Shown one piece after another: positions 22,362-31,298 of a DNA stretch of 52,824 nt. Position 1 is the first letter of the stretch. Every line of letters begins with the position of its first letter. The notes below the pieces were generated by a model. The model saw nothing but the letters and a program-made list of their open reading frames with translations, was not told the DNA's origin and searched no databases. Source of the stretch: Flavobacterium sp. (GTDB lineage: Bacteria; Bacteroidota; Bacteroidia; Flavobacteriales; Flavobacteriaceae); assembly GCF_027531705.1 (NCBI RefSeq), contig NZ_JAPZSP010000033.1:1-52824 (forward strand), in the 5' to 3' direction. The translations under genes and the position numbers were made by a program.

Positions 22362-24917
22362 TTGAAAAATCATTTTACAAAAATATCATTATTTATTCTA
22401 ATTGGAGTAGTATTTGCCGCATGTAATTCGTTAAGAAGAGTTCCAGATGGCAAAAGACTGCTTACCAACAACGAAATTTCGATAAATGGAGAAAGAGTAA
22501 ACAATGAAGATATTACCAATTTACTTTATCAAAAACCAAATAGTTCAATACTAGGTTATCGTCTTCGCTTGAATTTATTCAATTTAGCAAACCCAAAACA
22601 TGATTCTATGTTTAAGCTAAAATATATTGACAATTCGGAAAAATATAAAAGATTATCAAAATGGCTTTCAGAAAAACAAGTACATCGATTGGGTAAATCA
22701 TTTTGGTATTCTGGATTTCATGAGTTTTTAATTTCTACTGGCGAAGCACCTGTTTTGTATGATAGTATAAGTGCTACAAGATCAATAAAAAATTTAAAAG
22801 CTTATTACATAAACAAAGGTTTTTTTAACACAAAAACAAAATTCACCATTGATTCAGCCGGAACTAAAAAAGCAAAAGTCAATTATGATGTAACAACAGG
22901 ACAAGCTTTTGAAATTGATTCGATAAAAAGTACAATCCTTTCAACAGCATTAGATTCGTTGTATCAATTAAAAAAAGAAGCTTCTTTTATAAAATCAAAA
23001 AAACAATATTTAACTGAAGATTTTGATAAAGAAAGAGCTCGAATTACAAACCATTTTAGAAACAATGGCGCCTTCTTGTTTCAACAAGAATATATAGATT
23101 ATGATATTGACACATTGGTAACACCCAAGAAAGCAAATGTGAATTTGAACATAAACAATTATTCTTATCGAGAAAACGATTCAACTAAAACAGCACCATT
23201 TAAACTATATAAAATTAGTAGTGTAAATATCATTACCGATTACGCAAGCACATCTAAAAACAAGTCAGTTTTTAAGGATAGTGTTACTTACAAAAACTTC
23301 AATTTATATAGTTTTAACAAGCTTAAATACCGCCCAAAAGCAATAACTGATGCCGTTTTTATAACTAAAGGAAGCTATTTTTCTGACACAAGAACAAATT
23401 TGACATCAAGATATTTGAGCAATCTTAAAGTTTTTAATTATCCAACGATTACCTATAGAATTGACCCGACTGATTCGTTGTCAAATTCACTCATTGCCTC
23501 AATATACTTAACTCCAAGAAAAAAATATAGTTTCTCAGCCAATTTAGATGTAACCCGATCAAATATTCAAGAGTTAGGAATTGCATTATCACCATCCGTT
23601 ACTATTAGAAACGTTTTTAATGGTGCAGAAACATTAGATATTGCTGCAAGGGGAAATATTGGTGCTTCAAAATATTTTGCAAATCCTGACGATAAATTTT
23701 TCAATGTTTTGGAATATGGTCTCGATATGAAATTAAATTTTCCAAGAATTCTCATGTTTTTCAATACCGAGAAAATTATTCCTAAAAAAATGATTCCTTC
23801 AACAAGTCTGACTTTAGGTTTTTCTAAACAAACTAATATTGGGTTAGATAAAGAAAATTTAACCAGCTCTTTTGCATATAACTGGACTCCAAAAATAAAT
23901 TCTACTGCAAAATTTGAGTTATATAACATCCAATTCGTTAGAAATATTAATATTGAAAATTATTTTAAAGTTTATTCTTCTTCCTATGCCGCTTTGAATA
24001 CTTTAGCCCTGGCCTATCCAACTAATCCGTCATATTTTAGTAATGGAGAACTACTAATAGACAATGGAACTAATGCTTTTATGAATGATGTTTTAGGTCT
24101 TAATCCAACAATTTTCCCTGACGATAAAGACAAAAAAATAATTAATAGTATAAGTGAACGTAGAAAAAGGTTAACCGAAAATAACTTAATTTTTGCCACC
24201 AATTATCAATTTTCTGAAACCACCAAAAAAGATTTGGCAGATGAAAGTTTTTATGTTTTCAGAACTAAATTAGAATCAGCAGGAAATTTTTTATCGCTTT
24301 TGGCAAGTGCTTCTAAAAAGCTAAAAAACCAAAATGGCAGTAACACCTTTCTTGAAGTAGAATATTCACAATATTTCAAAACCGAATTTGAATATATAAA
24401 ACATTGGGATTTAAGTTTCAAAAAAATTGTTGCGGTTCGAAGTTTTGTAGGATTTGCAATACCTTATGGTAATTCTAAAAGCATCCCTTTTTCTAGAAGT
24501 TATTTTGCTGGTGGCTCAAACGACAATAGAGGTTGGCAACCTTATAGTTTAGGACCTGGAAGCAGTTCAGGAATAAACGATTTTAACGAAGCCAATTTAA
24601 AAATTGCTCTTAATGCGGAATTTAGATTTGCTATTTTAGGTGATTTAAACGGTGCATTGTTTGCTGATGCAGGAAATATTTGGAATGCGCTTGATAATGT
24701 TGAAGATGAAAAATATACTTTCAACGGAATAAAATCATTACAAGATTTAGCTATTGGAACTGGAATTGGGTTTCGATATGATTTTAGCTTTTTCATTTTC
24801 AGATTGGATTTAGGATTTAAAACTTACAATCCAGCAAAATTAGAAAGTGAAAAATGGTTTAGAGAATTGAATTTTTCAAAATCAGTATTAAATATTGGAA
24901 TAAATTACCCATTCTAA
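22362..24917 (+). CDS. TamL-like BamA-family outer-membrane lipoprotein (D15 surface antigen)
   Basis: The 851-residue protein has a lipoprotein signal peptide with lipobox FAAC (Cys 20), periplasmic POTRA-like repeats over about residues 30-450, and a C-terminal BamA/TamA-type beta-barrel. The barrel carries the conserved SIPFSRSYFAGGSNDNRGW segment, then GLFADAGNIWN-like and GIGFRYDF strands and an end in INYPF. Bacteroidota have TamL, a lipidated TamA relative that pairs with TamB; TamB is not in the window. The start must be TTG at 22362: TAA lies three codons upstream, no in-frame ATG precedes the lipobox, and the lipobox is well placed from this TTG. Confidence 0.88.
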   Translation: MKNHFTKISLFILIGVVFAACNSLRRVPDGKRLLTNNEISINGERVNNEDITNLLYQKPNSSILGYRLRLNLFNLANPKHDSMFKLKYIDNSEKYKRLSKWLSEKQVHRLGKSFWYSGFHEFLISTGEAPVLYDSISATRSIKNLKAYYINKGFFNTKTKFTIDSAGTKKAKVNYDVTTGQAFEIDSIKSTILSTALDSLYQLKKEASFIKSKKQYLTEDFDKERARITNHFRNNGAFLFQQEYIDYDIDTLVTPKKANVNLNINNYSYRENDSTKTAPFKLYKISSVNIITDYASTSKNKSVFKDSVTYKNFNLYSFNKLKYRPKAITDAVFITKGSYFSDTRTNLTSRYLSNLKVFNYPTITYRIDPTDSLSNSLIASIYLTPRKKYSFSANLDVTRSNIQELGIALSPSVTIRNVFNGAETLDIAARGNIGASKYFANPDDKFFNVLEYGLDMKLNFPRILMFFNTEKIIPKKMIPSTSLTLGFSKQTNIGLDKENLTSSFAYNWTPKINSTAKFELYNIQFVRNINIENYFKVYSSSYAALNTLALAYPTNPSYFSNGELLIDNGTNAFMNDVLGLNPTIFPDDKDKKIINSISERRKRLTENNLIFATNYQFSETTKKDLADESFYVFRTKLESAGNFLSLLASASKKLKNQNGSNTFLEVEYSQYFKTEFEYIKHWDLSFKKIVAVRSFVGFAIPYGNSKSIPFSRSYFAGGSNDNRGWQPYSLGPGSSSGINDFNEANLKIALNAEFRFAILGDLNGALFADAGNIWNALDNVEDEKYTFNGIKSLQDLAIGTGIGFRYDFSFFIFRLDLGFKTYNPAKLESEKWFRELNFSKSVLNIGINYPF

Positions 24918-24930
24918 TTTTAGAAATTAT

Positions 24931-24938
24931 TATTTTTG
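24931..24938 (+). promoter_or_regulatory. TAnnTTTG -7 element for fbaA
   Basis: TATTTTTG lies 26 bases ahead of the fbaA start. Confidence 0.55.
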
Positions 24939-24964
24939 TAGACTTAACTAAAAAAAACAATACA

Positions 24965-26032
24965 ATGTCACATAATATCAAACCTGGAGTTGCCACTGGA
25001 GACGAAGTTCAAGCTATTTTCGCTTATGCAAAAGAAAAAGGATTTGCTTTACCAGCTGTAAATGTTACTGGTTCAAGCACTATTAATGGAGTTTTGGAAA
25101 CTGCTGCCAAATTAAACGCGCCAGTTATCATTCAATTTTCTAATGGTGGTGCTCAGTTTAATGCCGGAAAAGGACTTTCTAATGCTGGTGAAAAATCGGC
25201 TATTCTTGGAGCAATTGCTGGAGCAAAACATATTCATACACTTGCAGAAGCTTATGGTGCAACTGTAATTGTTCACACTGACCATTGTGCAAAAAAATTA
25301 TTACCTTGGATTGATGGATTGTTAGATGCTTCTGAAAAACATTTTGCAGAAACTGGAAAATCTTTGTTTTCTTCTCACATGATTGATTTATCTGAAGAAC
25401 CAATTGCTGAAAACATCGAAATCTGTAAAAGTTATTTAGCAAGAATGAGCAAAATGGGAATGACATTAGAAATTGAACTTGGAATAACTGGTGGTGAAGA
25501 AGATGGTGTTGACAATTCAGATGTTGATAGTTCAAAATTATATACACAACCTGAAGAAGTATCTTATGCTTATGAAGAATTGATGAAAGTAAGTCCAAGA
25601 TTTACAATTGCGGCTTCTTTTGGAAATGTTCACGGAGTTTACAAACCAGGAAATGTAAAATTGACTCCAAAAATCTTAAAAAATTCTCAGGAATACGTTC
25701 AAAATAAATTTAACACTGGTGCAAACCCTGTAGATTTTGTTTTCCACGGTGGTTCTGGTTCAACTCTTGAAGAAATTAGAGAAGCCATTTCTTATGGTGT
25801 TATCAAAATGAACATTGATACCGATTTACAATTTGCATTCACAGAAGGAATTCGTGATTATATGGTTTCTAAAATTGATTATTTAAGAACACAAATCGGA
25901 AGTCCAGAAGGTGCAGATTCTCCAAACAAAAAACATTATGACCCAAGAAAATGGGTTCGTGAAGGTGAAGTTACTTTCAATACAAGACTTGAGCAAGCAT
26001 TTGCTGATTTAAACAATGTAAACACTTTATAA
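24965..26032 (+). CDS. fbaA: Fructose-bisphosphate aldolase, class II
   Basis: This zinc-dependent glycolytic and gluconeogenic enzyme splits fructose-1,6-bisphosphate into two triose phosphates. The 355-residue length matches the E. coli FbaA (class IIA) type. Zinc ligands and phosphate sites are visible: HTDHCAKKLLPW near 104-115, LEIELGITGGEEDGVDN near 170-186, a FGNVHGVY segment, FHGGSGST and MNIDTDLQ near 279-286. accD follows after an 86-base gap that contains a 22-base perfect hairpin. Confidence 0.97.
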   Translation: MSHNIKPGVATGDEVQAIFAYAKEKGFALPAVNVTGSSTINGVLETAAKLNAPVIIQFSNGGAQFNAGKGLSNAGEKSAILGAIAGAKHIHTLAEAYGATVIVHTDHCAKKLLPWIDGLLDASEKHFAETGKSLFSSHMIDLSEEPIAENIEICKSYLARMSKMGMTLEIELGITGGEEDGVDNSDVDSSKLYTQPEEVSYAYEELMKVSPRFTIAASFGNVHGVYKPGNVKLTPKILKNSQEYVQNKFNTGANPVDFVFHGGSGSTLEEIREAISYGVIKMNIDTDLQFAFTEGIRDYMVSKIDYLRTQIGSPEGADSPNKKHYDPRKWVREGEVTFNTRLEQAFADLNNVNTL

Positions 26033-26041
26033 AAACTGTAT

Positions 26042-26099
26042 ATTGTAAAATTGTATAATGTAAAACTGAAAACTAAATTACATTATACAATTTTACAAT
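26042..26099. promoter_or_regulatory. Perfect 22-base inverted repeat between fbaA and accD
   Basis: 26042-26063 is the exact reverse complement of 26078-26099, with a 14-base loop. A third partial copy of the right arm follows at 26101-26113, just ahead of the accD start. There is no T-run, so it is not a classic terminator. Confidence 0.7.
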
Positions 26100-26118
26100 T
26101 TACATTATACAATAAAAT

Positions 26119-26973
26119 ATGGCTTGGTTTAAAAGAAAAGAAAAAGGAATTACAACCGCTACAGAAGATAAAAAAGATGTTCCAAAAGGTTTGTGGTACA
26201 AATCGCCAACAGGAAAAATTATTGATACCGATGAACTAGCAAGAAACCTTTGGGTAAGCCCAGAAGATGATTTTCATGTTAGAATTGGAAGTAAAGAATA
26301 TTTCGAAATCTTATTTGATGATAACGAATTTAAAGAGTTAGATGCCAAAATGACTTCTAAAGATCCTTTGAATTTTGTGGATACCAAAAAATATTCTGAT
26401 CGTTTAAAAGATGTAATGGAAAAAACCAAACTAAAAGACGCTGTTCGTACCGCTGTTGGAAAATCTAAAGGAAACGACCTAGTGGTTTGCTGTATGGATT
26501 TTGCTTTTATTGGTGGCTCAATGGGTGCTGTTGTAGGTGAAAAAATTGCTCGTGGAATTGATTATTCAATCAAACATAACGTGCCTTTTCTGATGATTTC
26601 AAAATCAGGCGGTGCTCGTATGATGGAAGCTGCTTATTCATTGATGCAATTAGCAAAAACATCTGCAAAATTAGCACAACTTGCTGAAGCTAAAATTCCA
26701 TACATTTCATTATGTACTGACCCAACTACAGGTGGAACTACAGCTTCTTATGCAATGTTAGGCGACATCAACATTTCTGAGCCAGGAGCATTAATAGGTT
26801 TTGCTGGACCACGTGTAGTAAGAGACACAACTGGAAAAGATTTGCCAGAAGGTTTCCAAACAGCAGAATTTGTCCTAGAACATGGTTTCCTAGATTTTAT
26901 AACACCTAGAAAAGAATTAAAAGACAAAATCAACTTGTATTTAGATTTAATTTTGAATCAAGAAGTTAGATAG
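26119..26973 (+). CDS. accD: Acetyl-CoA carboxylase carboxyltransferase subunit beta, without zinc-finger cysteines
   Basis: AccD with AccA transfers carboxyl from carboxybiotin to acetyl-CoA, the first step of fatty-acid synthesis. The 284-residue protein has the carboxyltransferase core ([51 protein letters not shown]). In most bacteria residues 25-50 form a Cys4 zinc ribbon (CPxC and CPxC). Here the same region reads [20 protein letters not shown] and then [10 protein letters not shown], so all four Cys are replaced while the surrounding sequence is kept. The first Cys residues of the protein are in LVVCCMDF, far from this region. A terminator follows at 26992. Confidence 0.95.
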   Translation: MAWFKRKEKGITTATEDKKDVPKGLWYKSPTGKIIDTDELARNLWVSPEDDFHVRIGSKEYFEILFDDNEFKELDAKMTSKDPLNFVDTKKYSDRLKDVMEKTKLKDAVRTAVGKSKGNDLVVCCMDFAFIGGSMGAVVGEKIARGIDYSIKHNVPFLMISKSGGARMMEAAYSLMQLAKTSAKLAQLAEAKIPYISLCTDPTTGGTTASYAMLGDINISEPGALIGFAGPRVVRDTTGKDLPEGFQTAEFVLEHGFLDFITPRKELKDKINLYLDLILNQEVR

Positions 26974-26991
26974 ATTCATTTTTCAAAATAA

Positions 26992-27030
26992 AAAAAGCCG
27001 ACTCTTAATTTAAAAATGAGCCGGCTTTTT
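26992..27030. terminator. Bidirectional terminator between accD and the TonB receptor gene
   Basis: AAAAAGCCGACTC (26992-27004) pairs with GAGCCGGCTTTTT (27018-27030) with one mismatch, and the arms end in A- and T-runs. Confidence 0.8.
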
Positions 27031-27039
27031 AATGTTTTT

Positions 27040-29253
27040 TTAGAAACTATATTTCAAACCTCCATAAATATTTCTTCCTGGAGCATTAATTCCTGAGGCA
27101 AAAAGTCTATACTGAGTGTCTAATATATTTTCAATACCAACAAACAAAGTGGCGCCTTTAACTATGGTAAAACTTGTTTTCAAATTATAAGTTTCCCACG
27201 CAGGCATTCCACTAGTTGGCGCATAAACTAGGTTGTCTTCACCACTTGCAGAATAATCACTTATGTCTTTTTTGCCATTAAATAACATATAGGCTTCAAG
27301 TGCTAATATTTTTTTTGTGTATACTAATCCAAGTTTACCAAAATAAGGAGAAATATGGTCTAAAGGCGATTGATTTCCATCTTCTACAACTCTACCTAAA
27401 GTGTAATCGAAATTAGCATTAAATTGCAAATTAGTACATAAATAAGTATTGAAACTAGTTGAAAAACCTGCAATATATGCTTTCCCCTTGTTTTGATTCG
27501 CTTTTACATTATTTAAAAAACCATTGAAGATAACTTGACTTTGTCCATTATATGCAAATGAATCTATTACAATAGCATCAAACATTCTTGTATAAAAATA
27601 AGTAAAGTCAAAAGATGTTTTTTTAGAATCAGATTGTATAGCAAAACCCAAATCGGTAGTAATTGTTTTTTCTGGTTTTAAGTCTTTATTCGGAACTACT
27701 AATATTCCAATTTCTGAACTACTCTTACTAGGAGCAGATTCAAAAATTTTCGACAAATCGTCAATATTGGCTACTCTAAATCCGCTTGAAACATTTGCTT
27801 TCAAAGAAACATTTTTGGAAGGGTTATGCTTTATGCCCAAAGTTCCACTGTAAGTTATATTATCTTGAGAAATTGAATCGTAAGGTAAAGAGAAAAGAGT
27901 ATTATCAGCAATTGTACTTTTTAAAGCTGTATAACCAAATCTTGCTCCTGCATTCCAAAATGTTTCTTCGGATAATTTTTCATTATACGAAACATAAATG
28001 TCGTTTCTTAACATATTATTATCTCCATTTGGATATCTAGTACTTATAGGTGCTATAACTCCAGAGTTTATATTGTTTGAAAAAGCAGAAGATTTTAAAG
28101 TTTCATAATACGATTCTATACCATAAAATAATTCACTTTTGGCAAACACTTTTTTCAAATCAGCAGAAAAAGAAAACATATTTACATTTTCTTCTCTATT
28201 CTCTAAATCATATTTTCCAAATCTTCTGTTATGACGACTTTCTTTAGCGTTTTGATAAGCCACATTTAATTTAAAATCAGTATCAAAAAAAGCTTTTTTC
28301 TTTTCCAAAGAGTAAACTGCTAATACTCGCTGTTGAGGTCCATAATACCATTCGGCATGTTTCAATCCAGTTGATGTTGTTTCGGTAAGTCTGTCATAGC
28401 GAGGTATATCTGAAGAAGTTGAAAACTGCAAGTTAAGACCATGTTCAAATCCGCTATTGGTTTTATAAGCAAATTTTTGAAGAATATTATATTGCTGATA
28501 TCCAGAGTTTTTTTGAACGTATTTATCTTCGTTAACTGTTAACTGGTCTATACCATTAATTGTCTCAACATAGAAAGGTCTTTCTCCAAAAAAATCGCCA
28601 TTATGATTTTTCTTTTTCCCCATTTTCAAATCTCCAAAATCATTGAATGAAGCCATTGTTAGTGATGCAAATTTTTCTGTGGCATAATTAAAATTGAATG
28701 CCACAGATTTCTCTTCATTTGATGAACTGTAGCGTGTGTTTATATTTCCTGAAAATTTAGTGTTTACTTGGTCTAGAAACTTTGCTTTTTTTGTATTCAT
28801 TGCAACAGTACCACCAAGAGCATCACTTCCAAAAAGGGTAGAAGTTGGTCCATACAGTATTCCAACATTATCCAGAAAACTTTCGTCAACTGTGATAATG
28901 TTTTGAAGATGTCCTGCTCTGAATATCAGGTTGTTCATACGTATTCCGTCAACTAAGAGCAATACCCTACTCGCTTCAAACCCTCTAATTACTGGGCTTC
29001 CTGCGCCTTGTTGCGATTTTTGCACAAAAAGCGAACCCGAATTAGAAAGCATTTCTGCCGTGCTTTGAAAATTTTGAAAGTCAAGTTGTTTTGATGTTAT
29101 GACTTTTACTTGATTAGGTAAGCCAACTGAATTAGTTGAAATTTTATTGATCGTAACTTCTCTTAATTGTTTAATTTTTGTGGTATCTATTTCGGTTTGA
29201 GAAACCATAAGCATAGACACCATCAACATATATAATGTTGTGATTTTTTTCAT
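27040..29253 (-). CDS. TonB-dependent outer-membrane receptor (haem/haemoglobin-receptor-like)
   Basis: The 737-residue protein has a signal peptide (ending MVSQ), a short Ton-box-like N-terminus (IKQLREVTI), a plug domain near residues 45-155 (STAEMLSNSGSLFVQKSQQG, SPVIRGFEASRVLLLVDGIR, a YGPTSTLFGSDALGGTV end) and a 22-strand-type barrel ending GGLKYSF with the terminal Phe. It lacks the carboxypeptidase-like N-terminal domain of SusC types. The plug pattern is closest to the haemoglobin/transferrin receptor group, so iron or haem uptake is likely, but substrate assignment is tentative. It probably forms an operon with the upstream 176-residue gene (66-base gap). Confidence 0.88.
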   Translation of the reverse strand: MKKITTLYMLMVSMLMVSQTEIDTTKIKQLREVTINKISTNSVGLPNQVKVITSKQLDFQNFQSTAEMLSNSGSLFVQKSQQGAGSPVIRGFEASRVLLLVDGIRMNNLIFRAGHLQNIITVDESFLDNVGILYGPTSTLFGSDALGGTVAMNTKKAKFLDQVNTKFSGNINTRYSSSNEEKSVAFNFNYATEKFASLTMASFNDFGDLKMGKKKNHNGDFFGERPFYVETINGIDQLTVNEDKYVQKNSGYQQYNILQKFAYKTNSGFEHGLNLQFSTSSDIPRYDRLTETTSTGLKHAEWYYGPQQRVLAVYSLEKKKAFFDTDFKLNVAYQNAKESRHNRRFGKYDLENREENVNMFSFSADLKKVFAKSELFYGIESYYETLKSSAFSNNINSGVIAPISTRYPNGDNNMLRNDIYVSYNEKLSEETFWNAGARFGYTALKSTIADNTLFSLPYDSISQDNITYSGTLGIKHNPSKNVSLKANVSSGFRVANIDDLSKIFESAPSKSSSEIGILVVPNKDLKPEKTITTDLGFAIQSDSKKTSFDFTYFYTRMFDAIVIDSFAYNGQSQVIFNGFLNNVKANQNKGKAYIAGFSTSFNTYLCTNLQFNANFDYTLGRVVEDGNQSPLDHISPYFGKLGLVYTKKILALEAYMLFNGKKDISDYSASGEDNLVYAPTSGMPAWETYNLKTSFTIVKGATLFVGIENILDTQYRLFASGINAPGRNIYGGLKYSF

Positions 29254-29319
29254 TTTATTTTGATAAATTAGTTTACCACTAAATTTTGCAAGACTAAGTT
29301 GCTACTAAAATTTATAGTT

Positions 29320-29850
29320 CTAATTTTTTGGAGGTGGCACTAAAATGAAATTGAATAAAGAATTGTAAAATGTGGTTTTAAAATGAAATTGGTTTACTTT
29401 TTTAAGAATAACAAAAGGTTTCCAATCAAATACTTCCTGAAAATAAAGTGTTTTGTAAAAAGAAAAAACCTGATTTCCCTTGTCTTTAGACTTTATATCA
29501 TGACTAAAAACGGAAGTTAAAAGTTTTTGTAATTTTTGATTCAAAATGGTTTCTTCACTGTCATGCCAACACCAAAGTTGTGTTTTACCATTCACTATTT
29601 TCTTTTCAACAACATCGTACATTTGGTTGTTGTATTCAAACTCTTTTGAATGCTCCCAACGAAGTTTCGTGTTGATCTCGTGTTCAGAAAATTCAAAATA
29701 AACCAACTCTTTTTTATCAATCCCAGCAATCATTTTCCATTTCACTTCTTTTTTTATAGCGCGTTTATGATGTTGTAACCAAGTGTAAGTTGATACAGCT
29801 GGCACAAGCAGAATAAAAAGAAAAAAAAGACTAACGAATTGTTTCTTCAA
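29320..29850 (-). CDS. Membrane-anchored protein of unknown function, upstream of the TonB receptor
   Basis: With a TTG start at 29850 the protein is 176 residues. It has one N-terminal hydrophobic helix or signal anchor (KKQFVSLFFLFILLVPAVS), then a soluble, probably periplasmic region with FEFSEHEINTKLRWEHSKEF and LWCWHDSEET, and a VPPPKN tail. An ATG at 29898 would add 16 residues and overlap the permease gene. The -7 element TATATTTG at 29870-29877 lies inside that extension, so the TTG start is preferred. I recognise no family. Its His, Trp and Glu content and the next gene suggest a link to metal or haem uptake, which is speculative. Confidence 0.65.
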   Translation of the reverse strand: MKKQFVSLFFLFILLVPAVSTYTWLQHHKRAIKKEVKWKMIAGIDKKELVYFEFSEHEINTKLRWEHSKEFEYNNQMYDVVEKKIVNGKTQLWCWHDSEETILNQKLQKLLTSVFSHDIKSKDKGNQVFSFYKTLYFQEVFDWKPFVILKKVNQFHFKTTFYNSLFNFILVPPPKN

Positions 29851-29869
29851 TGTTTGTTGGATTGTTTGA

Positions 29870-29877
29870 CAAATATA
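29870..29877 (-). promoter_or_regulatory. TAnnTTTG -7 element deciding the start of the 29320-29850 gene
   Basis: Minus-strand TATATTTG lies 19 bases ahead of the TTG at 29850 and downstream of the ATG at 29898, so transcripts from it can only use the TTG. Confidence 0.5.
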
Positions 29878-29887
29878 GAAACTTATT

Positions 29888-31135
29888 TTACATCCCACTT
29901 CTAATAGCTTCTACAGGATCTAACCTAGAAGCTGATATAGCTGGTAAAATTCCCGAAAGCAAACCGATAAATGCGGCTAAACTTGTTCCTAAAATTATGT
30001 TTCCTGTGCTTAGAACAAATTCAAAATCAATTAATTTAGTTAGAATCATAGCGATTATCCACACGAAGAACAATCCTATCAATCCGCCAATTATACAGAG
30101 AATTATTGCTTCAAACAAAAATTGAAAAAGTATAAAACGATTTTTAGCACCTAATGATTTTTGAATTCCGATGAGATTTGTTCTTTCTTTTACTGAAACG
30201 AACATGATATTAGCAATTCCAAAACCACCAACTAATAAAGAAAATCCTGCTATCATCCAGCCACCCATTTTCATTTGACCCACAATCATATCAATCATAT
30301 CGGTAAATCCTGAAAAAACATTGATAAAAAAATTGTCAATCTCGCTGGTTTTTACACCTCGAAATGTTCTTAATTTTTGAGAAATATCCGCTTTAAATGC
30401 TTCCATGTCTATGCCGCTTTTTGGTTTTATAATAATTACAGGCAACATGGTATCATTGTTTTCTCCAAAAGCCATTCGGATAAAATTTACAGGAATAAAA
30501 ATAGAACTATCATTACTATCAAACATACTTGAACCCTCTTTTTTCAAAATTCCAATTACTGTAAAACGCTTTCCGTACAAACGAATTTGTTTTCCAATCG
30601 GATCGGCGTTTTCAAAAAGAACGTTGGCAATCTCGTCACCAATAACAGCAACGGTTGCGCCAGAATTAGATTCGGATTCGTTATAAAATCGTCCTTTCGC
30701 AAAATCTAATTGTTGTATCGTTGTAAACTCGTGCGAAACAGGAACAACATTTATATCGCTAACTGTTTTTGAGTCATATTTAGCCGATTCGCGTCCTACA
30801 AAAAACTGAAAAGCCATTTCTTCGGCATCGGGCAACGAATTTTTCAATGTTTGATATTCTTCATAATTTACCGAAGGAAATTGTTCGCGTTTCCATCGAG
30901 GAACATCGGTTGGGCCGAATGATTGGCTAGTTAAATAAATAGTGTTTTTATCTAAACTGCTCAAGTTTTTTTTAATTTTTCTGTCCAATGAATCAACTGC
31001 AGCAAGCACAGCAATGATAGAAAATATTCCAATTGTAACACCAAGTAGTGAAAGTAAGGTTCGCAATTTGTTAGTTCGCAACGCGTTCATTGCAAAACTG
31101 AAACTTTCTTTTAACAATCGGATATATAAAAGCAT
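29888..31135 (-). CDS. MacB/FtsX-type ABC transporter permease
   Basis: The 415-residue protein has the MacB layout: one N-terminal membrane helix after ALRTNKLRTLLSLLGVTIGI (near 18-37), a large periplasmic domain (about 60-270), and three C-terminal helices of the FtsX domain (GGWMIAGFSLLVGGFGIANI, then EAIILCIIGGLIGLFFVWII, then GTSLAAFIGLLSGILPA), ending SRLDPVEAIRSGM. The conserved end and the GVTIGIFSI segment are typical of efflux or lipoprotein/peptide export permeases. No ATP-binding subunit is next to it. Its 5' region is divergent from purH across a nested inverted repeat. Confidence 0.9.
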   Translation of the reverse strand: MLLYIRLLKESFSFAMNALRTNKLRTLLSLLGVTIGIFSIIAVLAAVDSLDRKIKKNLSSLDKNTIYLTSQSFGPTDVPRWKREQFPSVNYEEYQTLKNSLPDAEEMAFQFFVGRESAKYDSKTVSDINVVPVSHEFTTIQQLDFAKGRFYNESESNSGATVAVIGDEIANVLFENADPIGKQIRLYGKRFTVIGILKKEGSSMFDSNDSSIFIPVNFIRMAFGENNDTMLPVIIIKPKSGIDMEAFKADISQKLRTFRGVKTSEIDNFFINVFSGFTDMIDMIVGQMKMGGWMIAGFSLLVGGFGIANIMFVSVKERTNLIGIQKSLGAKNRFILFQFLFEAIILCIIGGLIGLFFVWIIAMILTKLIDFEFVLSTGNIILGTSLAAFIGLLSGILPAISASRLDPVEAIRSGM

Positions 31136-31152
31136 AAAGGGTGATTTATATT

Positions 31153-31225
31153 AGTGTAAAATTCAATAAATTTTATTCAAAAACCTAATAAAATATTTTA
31201 TTCCTAATAGGTATTGATTTACACT
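31153..31225. promoter_or_regulatory. Nested inverted repeat in the divergent gap between the permease gene and purH
   Basis: The outer arms 31153-31168 (AGTGTAAAATTCAATA) pair with 31212-31225 (TATTGATTTACACT), allowing a 2-base bulge. An inner 16-base perfect palindrome, AATAAAATATTTTATT, lies at 31187-31202. Confidence 0.55.
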
Positions 31226-31267
31226 ATTTTGTTACAAAAAGATATTGAATAGTATCTACAAAAAAAC

Positions 31268-31275
31268 TACTTTTG
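31268..31275 (+). promoter_or_regulatory. TAnnTTTG -7 element for purH
   Basis: TACTTTTG has ATTG 20 bases upstream (31244-31247), the best -33/-7 pair in the window. The ATG at 31299 follows 23 bases later, and the upstream in-frame TTG at 31245 lies ahead of this promoter. Confidence 0.6.
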
Positions 31276-31298
31276 CACATCAAAATTCTAACTACACA

